Assembly: GCA_021234155.1 (NCBI GenBank)
Contig: JAJEKV010000023.1
Location: 5,229,945 to 5,293,944, forward strand
Length of the DNA stretch: 64,000 bases
Direction: 5' to 3'
From: Isoetes taiwanensis
Lineage: Eukaryota > Streptophyta > Lycopodiopsida > Isoetales > Isoetaceae
The notes beneath the pieces are model-generated. The model saw only the letters and a program-made list of their open reading frames with translations. It made no database searches and was not told the origin of the DNA. The stretch's first letter is position 1. Each line of letters starts with the position of its first letter. Position numbers and translations under genes: made by a program. This document shows positions 23,731-36,130 of the stretch, piece after piece.

Positions 23731-26700
23731 CTAGAACCTCAAGTATATATAATACCAAGTCATGCACAGATGAGGCTCTGAGAAGTTGTGGGCGCACGTT
23801 AAAGTCAAATAATGATTCCCGACCATCTCAAAAGCAGGACATCTTAGCAGAGCATGGATTTCATCTTCAATAATCTGCAACTGACAACATGCACATAATC
23901 TCGCTTCTCGTGGCAATTGTGGCTGCTCCCATCTATCTGTCTCAATCTGTAGCTTGTGTGGCCCATGCGAATTGATGCAATAGCTACAAGCGTTTTCCTG
24001 GACAAGAAAGCAAGCAAATAAGCTTGCGGTCCTGGTGCCAAAGTGGAGTTTATATGTGCATGATAATGACCAGTTTTAACTTGGGCTAAAGTAACTGCAT
24101 CCCACATCTTCTGAGAAAAATGACCCTCGAGATATTGTTGCAAAAGCTTAGGATCAAAACTAGCAAGCACTATGCAGTGTTCCGGTTGCACAGACCAGTA
24201 GGCAATTCATGCATTTGATTTCTCTTTCCAACATCGTTTCAAATGCTGGGGAGATTCAGCCATGGCAAGCACGAGAAGAGGGTACCTATCACCATCCATG
24301 CGATGCACCTCACTGATATAGTGGAGATGGTGCTTCATTGCAGAATATTGAAGAGGCCAAAAACCTTCTCTTATAAAAGAATATCACAGCACCGCAGTTT
24401 TGACTCCTAGGCTGTATATGAGAAAAGACTTTCGCACCCATTCCAAGCTCTCCCAAGCACTAGTACTAATGGTAGGCCCCCATACTTCAGAACCATACAG
24501 TAAAACAGGTTCTATCAAAGCCCGAAACAAGTGGGCTTTCCCTGACCAATCATGATTCTCTGCGCAATAACAATTGTTTTGCATTGCTTAGAGTGCTTTC
24601 CAGCCAGTAGTCACATGCTTGGTAATACACTATTCCAAAAATGTATTCTTACAGAACCTATACCAAGATACCTGTAGCTATCTACACTTTCAACTTCGTG
24701 GCTATCATAGTGCAAAGTTGGAACAATATGCCGAGAAGATTAAACTACCAAGAGCTTGGTCTTTTGGAGATTAACATGCAATCCTGTATTCTCATAAAAA
24801 CTATACAGAGCATGTAAATGTTGTTGCATACTAGTAGCGATATGTGCCATAAGCAAAACATCATCAACGTACATAAGTTGCATGATGATATAGTGTGTTA
24901 AACGTGGGCCTCTGCCACCATAGCGATCAAGCCATTCTTCCAATTGATCAATGTACAAGCCAAAGAATGTAGGAGATAGAGGGCAACCCTGACATACTCC
25001 AATATTGGAAGTGATTTGGGTACCCGATGCTGGAAACTTAGTAAAGACCCTTTCATAGAGTCGATAAACTGCACTTTGAAGCTTTATAGAACTCTAAGTG
25101 CTTGCAAGCGTTGCCAAAGAAGCTCACGAGGTACTGTATCAAAGGCAGAAGTAAAATCCATAAAGCATATATAGAGGTCTTGTTTCAAGCTTTGACTATG
25201 TTCAATAAGCATGCGCAATGTGAAAGTGGGATCTATCGTAGAATGGCCTGGACGAAAGCATGCCTATCCTACAACACGTACGCCAGTATGTTCTGCCCAT
25301 GATGTCAATTGCTTTTCAGTAGTACTGGCTAAGAGCATGGAAAATATGGAATTGACCATGATCATGCGATAATTCGAACGACCTTACTAATAGCCCAATT
25401 TTCTGGCAATCCTTCTTGCAAAGCTTCATTTAAAAGAGCATGGTAATTGGAAGCAATAGAGGAACCTCCCATTTAAGCAATTCTGTTTGCAAACCTTGAA
25501 GATCAGGATATTTGCTACTGGATAGATGTCGCAGACCTTCTTTGACTTCCTCGTCTGTGAATCAAAGAATATCTACCAAAAGGAGGCACGAAATTAAGAA
25601 TCCTAGGATGATCATATAATTGGACCAATTACTCATCCGATTGTTGCATAGGAATATGTCCAAGAGTAGGATATGGTCGATATAATATTTTGCTCCAGAA
25701 AGTCCGAGGCTCATGTAACAACAATTCAAACATTTGCTTCTGATGTTCAGCATCAAAGCATGCCTTCTTACATTTCAACACATATCTATAAGTCTTGATG
25801 GCATTATGATGTGTATCTGGCTGAATGATCATTCGCAAGTGTTTTTTGAGCTGTTTGCATTCTGCATCAAACCATGCATTTTTAGGAAAGGATTTCCTAC
25901 TAACCTGAGTAGTACTAGAAGCACATATACCAAAGTAGGAGATAATAAAAGTAAGCAAAGCGTCAGCAAATGCATCAATACGTTCTTGAATAGTCGGGTA
26001 ATCCAAAATACCTTCAAGTGCGGAGCTAATGTCTGTGCATATTCAAAAGATCTAGAATAGTGAAGCGAATGCTAGAAGCAGGAGAATGAATAGCAATGGA
26101 TTGAAGAGGTGTAAGCTGCCACTTTAATGACAAATAAAGTGGATAGTGGTCAGAATTTATCTCCTCATCTCTATGACGCGCCAATTCGAAAATCTTAAAT
26201 GGGATCCAAGGCTTGTACTTAGGAAAATTGGCATAATCAACAAAGTACCACCTTCTCGCCTATCCTGTCTGCATGTAACACCTTTAGAGCGTGGCAATTG
26301 CTCTAAGCCATTACAAATTACCATCCCGAGGACTTTACACAATTGAATGAGTTCCCTTTCAAATGTTGAGACATGTTTGTTAGCATCAAGCGATAAACGT
26401 GGCAAAGTTTGTATCATTATCAAACATCTATAAAGGGTCATGGGCACCCTCAAGTATAACCTGAGCAGCTTGCATTGCAGCAGTATGAGCATTGAAGTCA
26501 CCAAGGAGAATAGCATGCCCTAACTGTTTGATTTGAGCAATGTCATCATAAAGATCACCATAAGAATGATTGTGGTCTACGTCATATTCATCATAGAAAG
26601 GTGATGATGTAGGTGGAAAATAACAGGCAGCAACAAAAATGACACTACCCTTGTTTCGGAGTTTGATCCACATGTAGCGGTTATATCTATCAGCTTTATG

Positions 26701-26915
26701 AAGTGTGATATATGGAGCAAGGACATCCTTGAAATAGAAAGCAAACTTGCCACTGCCTCGCATTGATAGCCTGTGAAATGAAGTAGCCTTTTGGCAGAAT
26801 GCTCCCATGTTTCCGTGAGCAGAAAGATATCCATAGCTTTTGCAATGGGATTCAGGCCATCACCTTTATGCCAAGGAAAATCTCGACAATTCCAAGATAC
26901 CAACCGAAGGCACAT
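23731..26915 (-). pseudogene. LINE copy 1 ORF2: endonuclease and reverse transcriptase remnants
   Basis: The endonuclease starts at about 26905 with LVSWNCRDFPW and TETWEH, and continues in another frame with VAACYFP and LGDFNAH. Downstream pieces include IDAFADAL (about 25960), the RT catalytic LMYVDDVLLMA (about 24870), LIEPVLLYGSEVWGP (about 24510) and a terminal C-x2-C...H...C segment (CACCQLQIIEDEIHALLRC, about 23890). Several stops and frameshifts separate them. The role was target-primed reverse transcription. The element is dead. Confidence 0.87.
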
Positions 26916-26918
26916 TTC

Positions 26919-28153
26919 CTAGGAATATACATTTGAAGTATGAGTCGTGTGAATTGAAGCGGCTTGTGCCATAGAGGGGGAAGTGCTAGTAACAGCAACA
27001 GCAACAACATTAGCAGCAGTAGCAGCAGGTATACCATTAGCAACATCGTGAGAGGAGGGGCGTTGAGCAGGGTGCAGAGGATGGAACAACAGAATGCGCA
27101 TTTGCATATTTGGCATGTGCAGCATTTGCAGCAGCAGCAGTATGAGCGATTGTACCATGATGAAATGTGTCAGCAAAGGTTGCATGCAATGGTGTAAGAT
27201 GAGTAGTTTTCTACGGATCAATGTAGCCTTACCACCATTCTTTTGAATGTCTTGGACCTTTTGTAAATCCTGGCATCTTGTTAACTGACGTGACTTAGTA
27301 AGATCAAGAGAGATATTCCTTTAAATCGCTTTGCCTGCTTTAAGATATCCATTTTAGTACCAAACTTGGCACTGTAAATTTCACTATGTGCGGGCGGTGA
27401 GGCTGCAATGCTCCTCCCTGTGTGCAACACTGACAACAACTAGCCTTGTTAGGTTCAATTTAGCCAACACCAAAGCTGTACCTTCTGTTGCAAGATGTTT
27501 TCTTAGCAAGCTCAGTCACTTGGCAGGTCAGGCTTTCTTCCAATACTCTCACACGAGTATTACAACTGGTAGACCATTAACAGAGTAAATCTTGCCTCTG
27601 CTTATCTATATCAATCATTAGGTGCTCCAAATTTATATGACAAGCATCAAACTCCAACTTGCGCCTGCAATTGCTTCCAAAGGCTTTGCATGCTCAGCAT
27701 TAATATTGCAGGCAAGCATTTCAAGGTCATTATGGCACTTCGCAAATTTAGACCTCAATATGCACATCTGAATTGTGTCATCTCCTGTTGCTGCATTTGC
27801 AAAGTAGCAATAAGAATGTCAAAGTTATTCCTTAAGTCTTTTTGATGCAAATTGACATAGAGAGGAAGACGAGCTGGAGGAGGGACCTTAGTTAAATCTT
27901 CAGGAGTCATTGCCTCTGCAATCCGCTCTTCATCAGTCTGAGTTGAACCTCCAATGCATGTTTGAGGTGTTTCTGGGCAATTTGCATTTACAACATCTGT
28001 AGCTGATGCAATCTGCTCCTCATCAACACCATGTGTTGAACCTCCAACACATGTTGGATGTTCCTCTGAGCTATCTATACTGCCAGCACCTGTTGAAGTT
28101 TGCATTAGACAATGCTTGTCTTGTTGGAAGTAAAGATGCAATGTCCTACCCAA
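26919..28153 (-). pseudogene. LINE copy 1 ORF1-like region
   Basis: Two open stretches (28153-27755 and 27221-26919) lie directly upstream of the endonuclease. The first is Glu/Thr/Pro-rich with a repeated pattern CVGGSTHGVDEEQIA / CIGGSTQTDEERIA. The second is Ala/Val-rich from a CAG/CAA-like trinucleotide patch at about 26990-27030. No RNA-binding motif is obvious. The ORF1 assignment rests on position. Confidence 0.5.
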
Positions 28154-28160
28154 TGTCTGA

Positions 28161-30449
28161 TGTTTTAAATGAGTGTCTTTATTGAAATATCAGTTGACCT
28201 CACCCTTGTAGCTGTTATCTTTGTTTGTGGATATTAGAGCCTTGAAGGGATGATGACGATCAAACTCTAGCTACTTTGTTGGGGTGCTGATGTGCGAGCA
28301 AAGGGGTTAATAGGCAGCATAGAAGGGTCCCCCTTGCTGCCACAAAGGAATGGAAGGAGCCATCGCCTCCAAAGGGTAGAGTCACAACAACAATTATCTA
28401 CAAACCCCCCCTCCCCCCTTCCATAACACCGTTGGAAAGGTCACAAAGTAAGCTTTCCAAAGCTTTCCAATGCACCAAAGAATACTCCGATCCTCAGATG
28501 CTCCACAGATGAGCAAAAAGGTACTTTCGGCGCAAGATCCTTAAGAGCGTCAAATTACTCAGATCCAAAACGGTGAGCATCTGCTAGGAAACTTGCAATC
28601 TATATATCATTGAAAAGATCATGGTGTAAGCTTTCCAAAAAACACTCCAATTTGACTTCGGATGCTCCAGATATGAGTAAACAGGTACTATCAGTGAATG
28701 AAATTTTTCATAGGCGCTATAGAGAGAGAAAATCATAGCACCTAGAATACAAGTGGGGGTTCACATAGTTTTAGCCGTACAATCTAGGTGAGTGACGCAA
28801 AAGGGTTTATTTTGGCCTTGAACCATACATATACTCTTACCTAATGGGGTTTTTGTTTTGTAAGTCTGGTACAATATGTGGTTGAAATGGGGGATTTTGG
28901 CAGATTTCTAAGGCATATACAAGGGGCTTTTGGCGACCCCTTGGATGCACATGAGGTATCCCCTATATGATAGGTGCACCCCCTGGGCTGGAATAGCGCC
29001 TAAAAAAATATAGTTGCAATTTCACTTATAGCCTAATAAGAAAGTGTTATTTTCACTTGTATATACGCCGAAAAGGTATGAGAATGATAAATATTGAGAG
29101 ACAATGCTTTCAATACGTTTCCTAATTGAACACCATTAGTGATGTCATGTTGGTAATGGAATACCATTATTGATGTCACATTGATAATGGAACACTATTA
29201 TTGACATCAAATTGATAGTATTGAGGCAAAATATTTGCTCCAATTGTAGTATAACCACGTGGATTATCATATAAGCTAAACTTTTTATTAGCCATTGGAT
29301 CAGTTGGCGTACACATCTATGGCTGAGAAAAATTATAGAAACTCGCACTTAAACCATATTGTTGCGTGCAACTACCAAAGCAGCAGGGAGGTATTGAAGA
29401 AGCCATCTTCCAGTGGTTTTGTTTTGCTTTTAGTTTTGCTTTTGTACATATGGAATGATTCAGATCCATCCTCCTTAGATTGGGCTTCCATAGTAGATGG
29501 GCTCCTGGAAATCATGACTTGGAAGCTTGTTGAAAATCTTGAATCATCTGCATTAAACAATGTTAACTTTGTATTGTATATGGCTGATGCATTAATGTAT
29601 GTCATGTCTTTCAGTGATATACGAAACATTGTATATGGTCCTTTATTTGTAATACTAATAGTGTATGCGGGTGCTCCCATGATCAGTTTTATTTCTATAT
29701 TAGAATGCCAATGAATGTGGTAATAGTTCTTATAATAGAATATAATAGAATAGAATAGTTTTAATGGAAGACATCAATTGCAAGATGAAAAAAAAAATAG
29801 GAATTTAAAGCTTGATTTATGTTTCAGGAAGCGTAGAAGTGGAGAGGAGAAATGGCATATGTGTCGGCTTGTTTGCATATAATCGTCACATAATGCAATC
29901 ATTATCATAAGCTTTAACGCATTGTCCACATTATAAACATAGATGTTCTCTGCAATTCCCATTCACTTGGTAATCATGAAAGATGCGAACTAAAAACCAA
30001 CATGCAGGAACGACAGATACAACTTCAATAAAAAGGTAACAATATTAGACATGTTTATTTCATACGTGTTAATAAGTGCTGAACAATATGCTTGCTTAAA
30101 AAATTTGCTTACTAAACGAATACTGTAAGAGTAATTAAAAGTATGATGTAATTGTATAATCTAAAAGCAAGACATATATGCTATTAAATAAAATACGAAA
30201 TAGAATTGGAACGATGTGTATAAATTTTTTATATGAAAATGCAATGAGAAAATACCTTTGATAGAGAACAGTGTTAATGTAATAATATGAAAGCTCTTCT
30301 ATGATCGCTCTAATAGCATGGAAATACATCTGAAGTTGATTTCAAAATTTTTTGCCTATATATGATCTAATATAGTTGTGCCTAGTAGGAAAATGTACGT
30401 TCTGTATGTAACCATAGAAAGTATTTATTAGCATATAATAATACATATT
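28161..30449. other. Spacer upstream of LINE copy 1
   Basis: AT-rich. A 139-codon frame at 29295-29714 with two hydrophobic stretches is not recognisable and is not annotated as a gene. A short (AATAG)n patch at 29730-29760 resembles the LINE tails and may be a LINE stub. Confidence 0.5.
28430..28710. repeat. Two diverged repeats with TTGGAAAG...AGCTTTCCAA hairpin
   Basis: TTGGAAAGGTC...GTAAGCTTTCCAA at 28434-28462 and a second weaker copy near 28608-28640 are each followed by ACTCC-, GATGCTCC- and ATGAG-containing sequence. The design resembles the 170-bp repeats at 43190 and 59.1-60.1 kb. Confidence 0.55.
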
Positions 30450-31735
30450 TTAGCAGAGCATATTGATATTGAAGTCACCGAGGACAATTATTTTATTGGC
30501 ATGATTCATCTTTTGCAATATGTTGTGTATATCCTCGATAAATGTAAGAATTGCAGAGTTTAGAGGTCTATAAAAGTTAATCACAACTATAGTTTCTTTA
30601 ATATGTTCGCCTCTAAAATATAAAACTGAATATAAACCTGCTTCTTTGTCAAGGTTAGAATGATGCAATAATGTAAGTCTCGAACTTTTGTACAAAGTTG
30701 CAATACCATATTTACTGCAATTAATAATAGAAATAAACCCTCCTCTATTGAATAAGCAATGGTCATATGCTCGAACTTGTAGTAGACATATAATATGTCA
30801 TGCAGTTAACTGAATGTCTGCCAAGATATCTCGATGTGCGTTGTTGCAGAACAAGTATTCAATATCGTGACAATGAATGAATGACAATTCAGATTGTACA
30901 TATTCAATATAGAAATGTTCCAAGCTGCACTTGGTGTAAAACGATCAGTTCCCTTTTTAATCAAAGGATTTACTAAATACAAGCCGTTAGTAAAATGCAT
31001 ATGTGATAGTGCTGTATAAACCATACTATACTTTTGTATTATGCAATGGATTGAAACACAACTCATGAAGTAATGAGCTTTGTGCTTTGTACACGGTGCG
31101 AGCTACTACTAATTGCACAAAAAATTGTTTGCACATTATCTTATGTTTCTCTTCAAGTAGTGCGAATAAATACAATTATGAACATGAATTCTTATAACTT
31201 AGTATCATAGCGTTACATAATAATTCACGTACCTCTTGCATAAAACAATGTTGATCTGACTATGAATATTTCATCTATGACAAGAAGTTTAGCATTTTTG
31301 TCTATGTTCTTCGTGTATTGAAGTGATTCGAATGACGAAGAACTATAATCAATGTTCAGTCAAATTCCCAAAGCAGAGTGAATTGTAATACCGTTTATAT
31401 GATTAGCAGCCTTGCCTGCGAAATCTATAATAATTGTTGTAGGCTTGGATATACAGTTAAGAAACTATTGCTCGTAGAACCCTTTAAGTGCTCTTATATG
31501 CATTAAAAAACTATAGACTTTCCAACACCAACTCCACCAATAAGAAATAGCAATAATTGGTGCCTTGGATTTATCATTCTTATACAAAATGTCATTGCAC
31601 AGTAAGTGCTACTCAAAGTTGATTCTTCTTACCATACTATGATAAATAGGATTTGATACAATTTCTGTGTTCCGTATCAAACAATTATTATGTTTTTGGA
31701 GATTTGAATCTAGAACCACATTATTTGGAAATGAC
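30450..31735 (-). pseudogene. Helentron-like relic: PIF1-type helicase followed by AP endonuclease domain
   Basis: Read on the minus strand with small frame corrections, the order is as follows. Walker A: HQLLLFLIGGVGVGKS (about 31560-31510). Motif Ia: AGKAANHINGITIHSALG (about 31425-31360). Walker B: LLVIDEIFI (about 31290-31262). Motif VI: YTALSHMHFTNGLYLVNPL (about 31030-30970). Then WNISILN and an endonuclease segment ending YRPLNSA...KIIVLGDFNINML (30700-30450). PIF1 helicase motifs in this order, joined to an exonuclease-endonuclease-phosphatase domain, are the hallmark of Helentron/Helitron2 rolling-circle transposons. The Rep nuclease was not found, and stops and frameshifts make this a fossil. 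Confidence 0.78.
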
Positions 31736-32338
31736 TCTGCTACTATGTGAAAGGCAACCATTTCTAATACTCGTTATTTGAAATGTTGGTGTAGGTAACG
31801 TGATCCTTTGCACTCTCTTTTCCAAATATATAATGAGTGGATTTTGCATTGTTATGGATAAATCACACAAAGATGAACTCTTGAAGATCATAAAATGTTC
31901 TATAACATTTGAATTCTGCACTATATTTGTTGTTTTACTTGCTTCAGATTATGCCAAATTATGTCAGTTTCTTAGCAAATTTGATTCTGGGCAAATGATC
32001 AAAATCTGTCATTTTTTCTTGATTAATGTAAAAAGGTCTTGGATTTTATATTATGATTATTGTTTTTATTCTCAAGTATACGCCAAGCCTTTGCCTAGAT
32101 CCAGTTTTGCACCTACTATTTCAGGGGTTGCTTGTTGTATCTAGATAAATACCTAAATCGGGTTTAACTAGATAATGTGACGAGATTTTTTGTCAATCTT
32201 GGCATATTTCTTGCATATTTCTTCCATATTTTCCTTGTTTCAAGTAGGTTCATGACAAATAAAGGACTGTTTTTGCTGTTTCTTAGGTTTTTGCTTTTCT
32301 TTTTCTTTTTAGGGTAAGGATATGTATTCTATTAATGT
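31736..32338. other. Spacer, possibly the decayed Rep part of the Helentron relic
   Basis: This is where a Rep domain would lie upstream of the helicase on the minus strand. I could not recognise its HUH motif. Confidence 0.35.
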
Positions 32339-32806
32339 GGATAAATTATACAATGTATGTTCCCATAAGGGATAGATAAAAAGAATTGTCTTCAAATAGG
32401 GTTACCCCTCATGTCCAAATCTTGTATTTAAACTCAATGAGGTATGACTGACATTCTAGTTCTTCGGATAATAACATACAAAAAGTCATGGCAATGGCAT
32501 TGCCTAATACAGAACAATGGCAGATAGTCCACTCCATTTGCCCGTTCTGTGCATACTTTGCAGATAGATCGAAAAGTCCTGAGTCTCGACTGTAGCCTGC
32601 TAGAGACTGTGCCGTATGTCCTAAGGGATGCTGGCTTGTGCTACGGTGTAAAAATACACCTTGGTTGCATATCTCCTTGTTCAAAGAGAAGACGGGTTGC
32701 TCCCTCCATGAGGCATCATGCCAGTGTAGGCAACTAGCGAGACAGGGTCGCCCCTGCTCATATACTCGACCTAACCTCATTGAGGTGACACATAAACTAG
32801 GAGGGT
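32339..32806 (-). repeat. LTR-family fragment, reverse orientation (copy 1)
   Basis: The block from GATAAATTATACAATGTATG to AAACTAGGAG recurs at 35361-35788 with few changes. On the minus strand it contains GGCAAATGGAGTGGACTATC and GCCATTGCCATGAC, related to the LTR blocks at about 4520 and 40710. It is therefore a piece of a gypsy-family LTR. Confidence 0.72.
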
Positions 32807-32829
32807 TGAAAGCGTTTGTTTAGGACCAA

Positions 32830-33470
32830 GCTCAAAGCACGCGCACACTGGAATATCACTGAGCAGCTTGGGATTCAAAGTTGTCAAGCTATTAATTTTT
32901 CTTGCATACCAAAGAGCAAAAGAGCTGCTCACATGAAGCACCAGTCTTTGAAAACACTGGCAAGAATGGCCAAGGCCATGCCATTGGGACCATCACATGA
33001 CATTACTACATTTCCAGAACTGGGTGAGAACTTGCAAAGGGTTGGCGGTGCTGATTTTCACAAAGAACTTTAAAATTCTGAGCACAATGCTGATGTTCAA
33101 CAAGGGAAACCGCAATGCAAAGATGCAGTTATAGTTACTTGTGGTCTAAATCATGCTCAGCCTGCTCCATCCATTGCCATTGTTCAGGATACAAATAAAG
33201 AAGAAAGTCATTCCATTTCAGATAATACTAGAGAGCACAAACAAGTTATCCTTTCTGATGCAAATGCCATATGCGTATTTTGCAAGACATCTGGTGATAG
33301 TGAGGTACTTCACATCTATTTATGCTAGTAACATGTCTATGTCATCTGCGTGTAATTTAAATTTACATTTGCATATGGTTGACAGGCCCTTTGGTGGAGT
33401 ACAATGTGGCATTATCTGCCAGGAGGAAGATAACTGGTCCTATCTTCGTCCATGAGCTATGTGTAGAATG
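32830..33470 (+). pseudogene. Gene fragment with ePHD-like zinc-binding segment
   Basis: An open frame with a single TAA (33071-33073) runs from about 32830 to ICVFCKTSGDSE at about 33267-33303, where a GT donor follows. After an AG acceptor at about 33386 the next piece reads GPLVEYNVA...FVHELCVEW. The C-x2-C ... GP.V.Y ... H..C..W pattern is that of an extended PHD finger, as in plant BRCA1/BARD1-like and related chromatin proteins. The phase across the intron does not fit cleanly. With the stop, this suggests a decayed or captured fragment. Which ePHD family it came from is uncertain. Confidence 0.5.
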
Positions 33471-35360
33471 GTATACAAATTTTCAAAGATTAAGGTTGCC
33501 CATTAGCCAAAATAAAATATGTGATGAATTGTCTACTACATGCAGGGCACTAAATTTTATTTGTCTTTATATTCTATGTAGGCCCATTGTGATTATTTCC
33601 AGGCTACTATTTGTAGGTTTCTTGAGGAGCTATGTAAACCTGAACTTGACTATATCGTATAAAAACCTTATACTGTGAAATCTTTTCTATGTGGCTAAAG
33701 CGAGGTGCTTGCCCTCCTGCAGAGCTACTTGAAGCCTGCAACCACTGGGGAAATTTTGAATTTGGAGAATATTGTGCTGCTTTGAAGGTCATTGTTGATA
33801 ATGCCCTTGAAGTGACAAGGAGTCCCGTGTTGCAAGAGGCTGAGCAAGTTTTCATTTAAATAATTGAGCAAGAAGTGGAACATGAGTACGGATGCACTAG
33901 GTACTAATGTTTTAGCAGAAGATTCTCCTGGTGAAATTTTTGAAGGATGTTGTAGCCAAAACTATGCAAAATGTAAAAAGCTTAATGTGATGAAATAGAT
34001 TATTTGAAGGATGTTGTAGTAAAAAGCCATGGAGATGTCAAAAGGTGCCTGCCGCAATTTCTTCTACATCTAACTTCACAATGATTACTTTGTGTCATAA
34101 GGTAGAGAAGAGGGATTTGTACAAATGACAAGCCTCTTCAACTTCTCTTTGCTTTAAGAAAGAAGGTTCTTGCATCAATACCCTAAAAAATCTTGAGGCC
34201 AACTACTAGCCTTGTTCAAATATCTTAAGAATTGGAACACAAATGTTGGTATTTTATTTTTAAGAATTTCAAAATAGAGTTGAAGCTCAAATTACCTCGG
34301 CATTTTGGGCTTTAGAATCTAATAACAAGAGATGGAAAAGGTTATCCATGCATAACATTTTATGGGTGATTTCTTGAGAACATAAGTTCCATGCACAAAT
34401 TACATAAAACAGGGGGATGCTCTAGACATTGTACGTCTTCCATCTATTTGGTAATACCTTGGATTTATCAATCATAAAGCACTTCATCTGTCTCAACAAA
34501 TTTGATTTGCATTTTCCAACATCATCAATGATGTTGTAGAGCCCCTCTTGCAATTGCCCCATGGAACAAATTTGTTTACATTTTAGCCATGAAGATGCTT
34601 CCTTAAATTTGGAAAATGCATGCAACCAAGAGAGAGGAATCTGAAGAGGGGGTTATTGTAATGAGGTGGACATATTAAAACATTCAAAGTATCATGCCTA
34701 TGCCTTCAATTGGTGACATGGTGCCTTGGTGCACATTGACTGTTAGGTATGTAGAGTATGACTGAATATGTTTTAGCCTTGCAAGTTCTATGATAACATT
34801 AATGTAGAGTATGACAAATACGTTCTAGCCTTGCAAGTTTATGATAACATGCCGCATGAAGGCATACGTCTAGACAAAAGGCCTGCGGTGGCATTGAAAC
34901 TATGGAACATAGTACTGAGGTTCACAAAACCAATCGTGGAAAGTGAACTTTTGAATCTTCTTATTGGAACACTTTGATTGAGATGTATGCCCATGGCAGC
35001 ATAAAAAGTGCACTCCAATCCATTGTCAAATAAAGATGTGGTGTGGTGTAATGGAATGCATTAGTTGCAAGATCTTCTCAAGTTGGTATCATACAGAATT
35101 AGTGTGACATTTATTGGTATCTTTATAGCATGCATCTGGGCTCACCTAGTTGATGAAGGTCGAACACTAGAAAGGTAACTTTAAATCACTCCACATCTTA
35201 GAAAAACTTAGAAGTGCACCCTCGTTCTTACATTACATCATGCAATCCCCTACAGTCCACTTTTAGGGGAGATGAAGGTTATCTTTGACACCAAGTGTGT
35301 TTCACAGATTTGGAACTAAAGAAATGTTCGGGGCGGCCTTGGCCACCGCGATAAACCGCG
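33471..35360. other. Spacer between LTR-family fragments
   Basis: AT-rich. A short open stretch near 33690-33856 (plus; AELLEACNHWGNFEFGEYC) could be another exon of the fragment upstream, but I do not recognise it. No other gene is seen. Confidence 0.4.
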
Positions 35361-36045
35361 ATAAATTATACAATGTATGTTCCCATAAGGGATAGATAAA
35401 AAGAATTGTCTTCAAATAGGGTTGCCCCTCATGTCCAAATCTTGTATTTAGACTCAATGAGGTATGACTGACAGTCTAGTTCTTCGGATAATAACATACA
35501 AAAGTCATGGCAATGGCATTGACTGATACAGAACAATGGCAGATAGTCCACTCCATCTGCCCATTCTGTGCATACTTTGCAGATAGATCAAAATGTCTTG
35601 AGTCTCAACTGTAGCTTGCTAGGGACATAAACGAAAGGCTACTCCTTGGTTGCATCTCTCCTTGTTCAAAGAGAAGGAGGGTTGCTCTCTCCATGAGGCA
35701 TCATGCCAGTGTAGGCAACTAGTGATACAGGGTCGCCCCTGCTCATATACTCGACCTAACCTCATTGAGGTAACACATAAACTAGGAGGGGTCGAACCTA
35801 TACCATACCCTCTTGTAGTAGCAAGCTATCAGGTTGAGCACTCATTGGACTAAGCACACCAAAGATCCAACTTCACTTGGACAAGTCCCCTTTTATATAA
35901 GCCAGTCAAGCCTCTATCCCAGGATCAGGCAGGCTCCTATGCAAATGCAAAATACTAATGGGAATTACTGAGGCCTACTACTAGAGTCATATCTATTCAT
36001 AGATCCTAGGTCTCTACCTCCCTTCTCCAAGCACAAGAGTTGCAA
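35361..36045 (-). repeat. LTR-family fragment, reverse orientation (copy 2)
   Basis: It starts with the same GATAAATTATACAATGTATG block as 32339 but runs further. On the minus strand it includes GGGCAGATGGAGTGGAC, a TATATAAAAGG core and GAGGTAGAGACC, the counterpart of GGGGGGTAGAGACC in the plus-strand LTRs. It stops at the tail of a LINE stub. Confidence 0.72.
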
Positions 36046-36047
36046 AC

Positions 36048-36130
36048 AGAATTGAATTGAATTTTATCATCCGTGGAGACCAATAAGCCTATGAGACCCA
36101 AACAAGGAATACAACAAACATATTACTGCT
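36048..36130 (-). mobile_element. Short 5'-truncated LINE stub
   Basis: About 80 bp matching the 3' terminus of the next LINE (GGAGACCAAT.AGCCTATG.GACCC) with its own (AATTC)n tail at 36048-36065 on the minus strand. It lies tail-on against the larger LINE. Confidence 0.75.

Larger units (their letters stand above)
23156..28160 (-). mobile_element. Decayed LINE (non-LTR retrotransposon), copy 1
   Basis: On the minus strand the order is an ORF1-like region (28153-26919), an AP endonuclease (26915-26430), a reverse transcriptase with YVDD (about 24870), a C-terminal zinc-knuckle segment (about 23890) and a 3' end with a (TTCTA)n-like tail (about 23160-23205). The 3' end matches the LINE ending near 36131, including the segment reading GATTAAAAAACCC on plus. 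Frames are broken throughout. The 5' limit is uncertain. A TIR element interrupts its 3' part at 23275-23595. Confidence 0.87.

Noticed and set aside
29295-29714. 139-codon frame with two hydrophobic stretches
   Set aside because: No domain, no promoter or splice context, AT-rich codons; not enough to call a gene.
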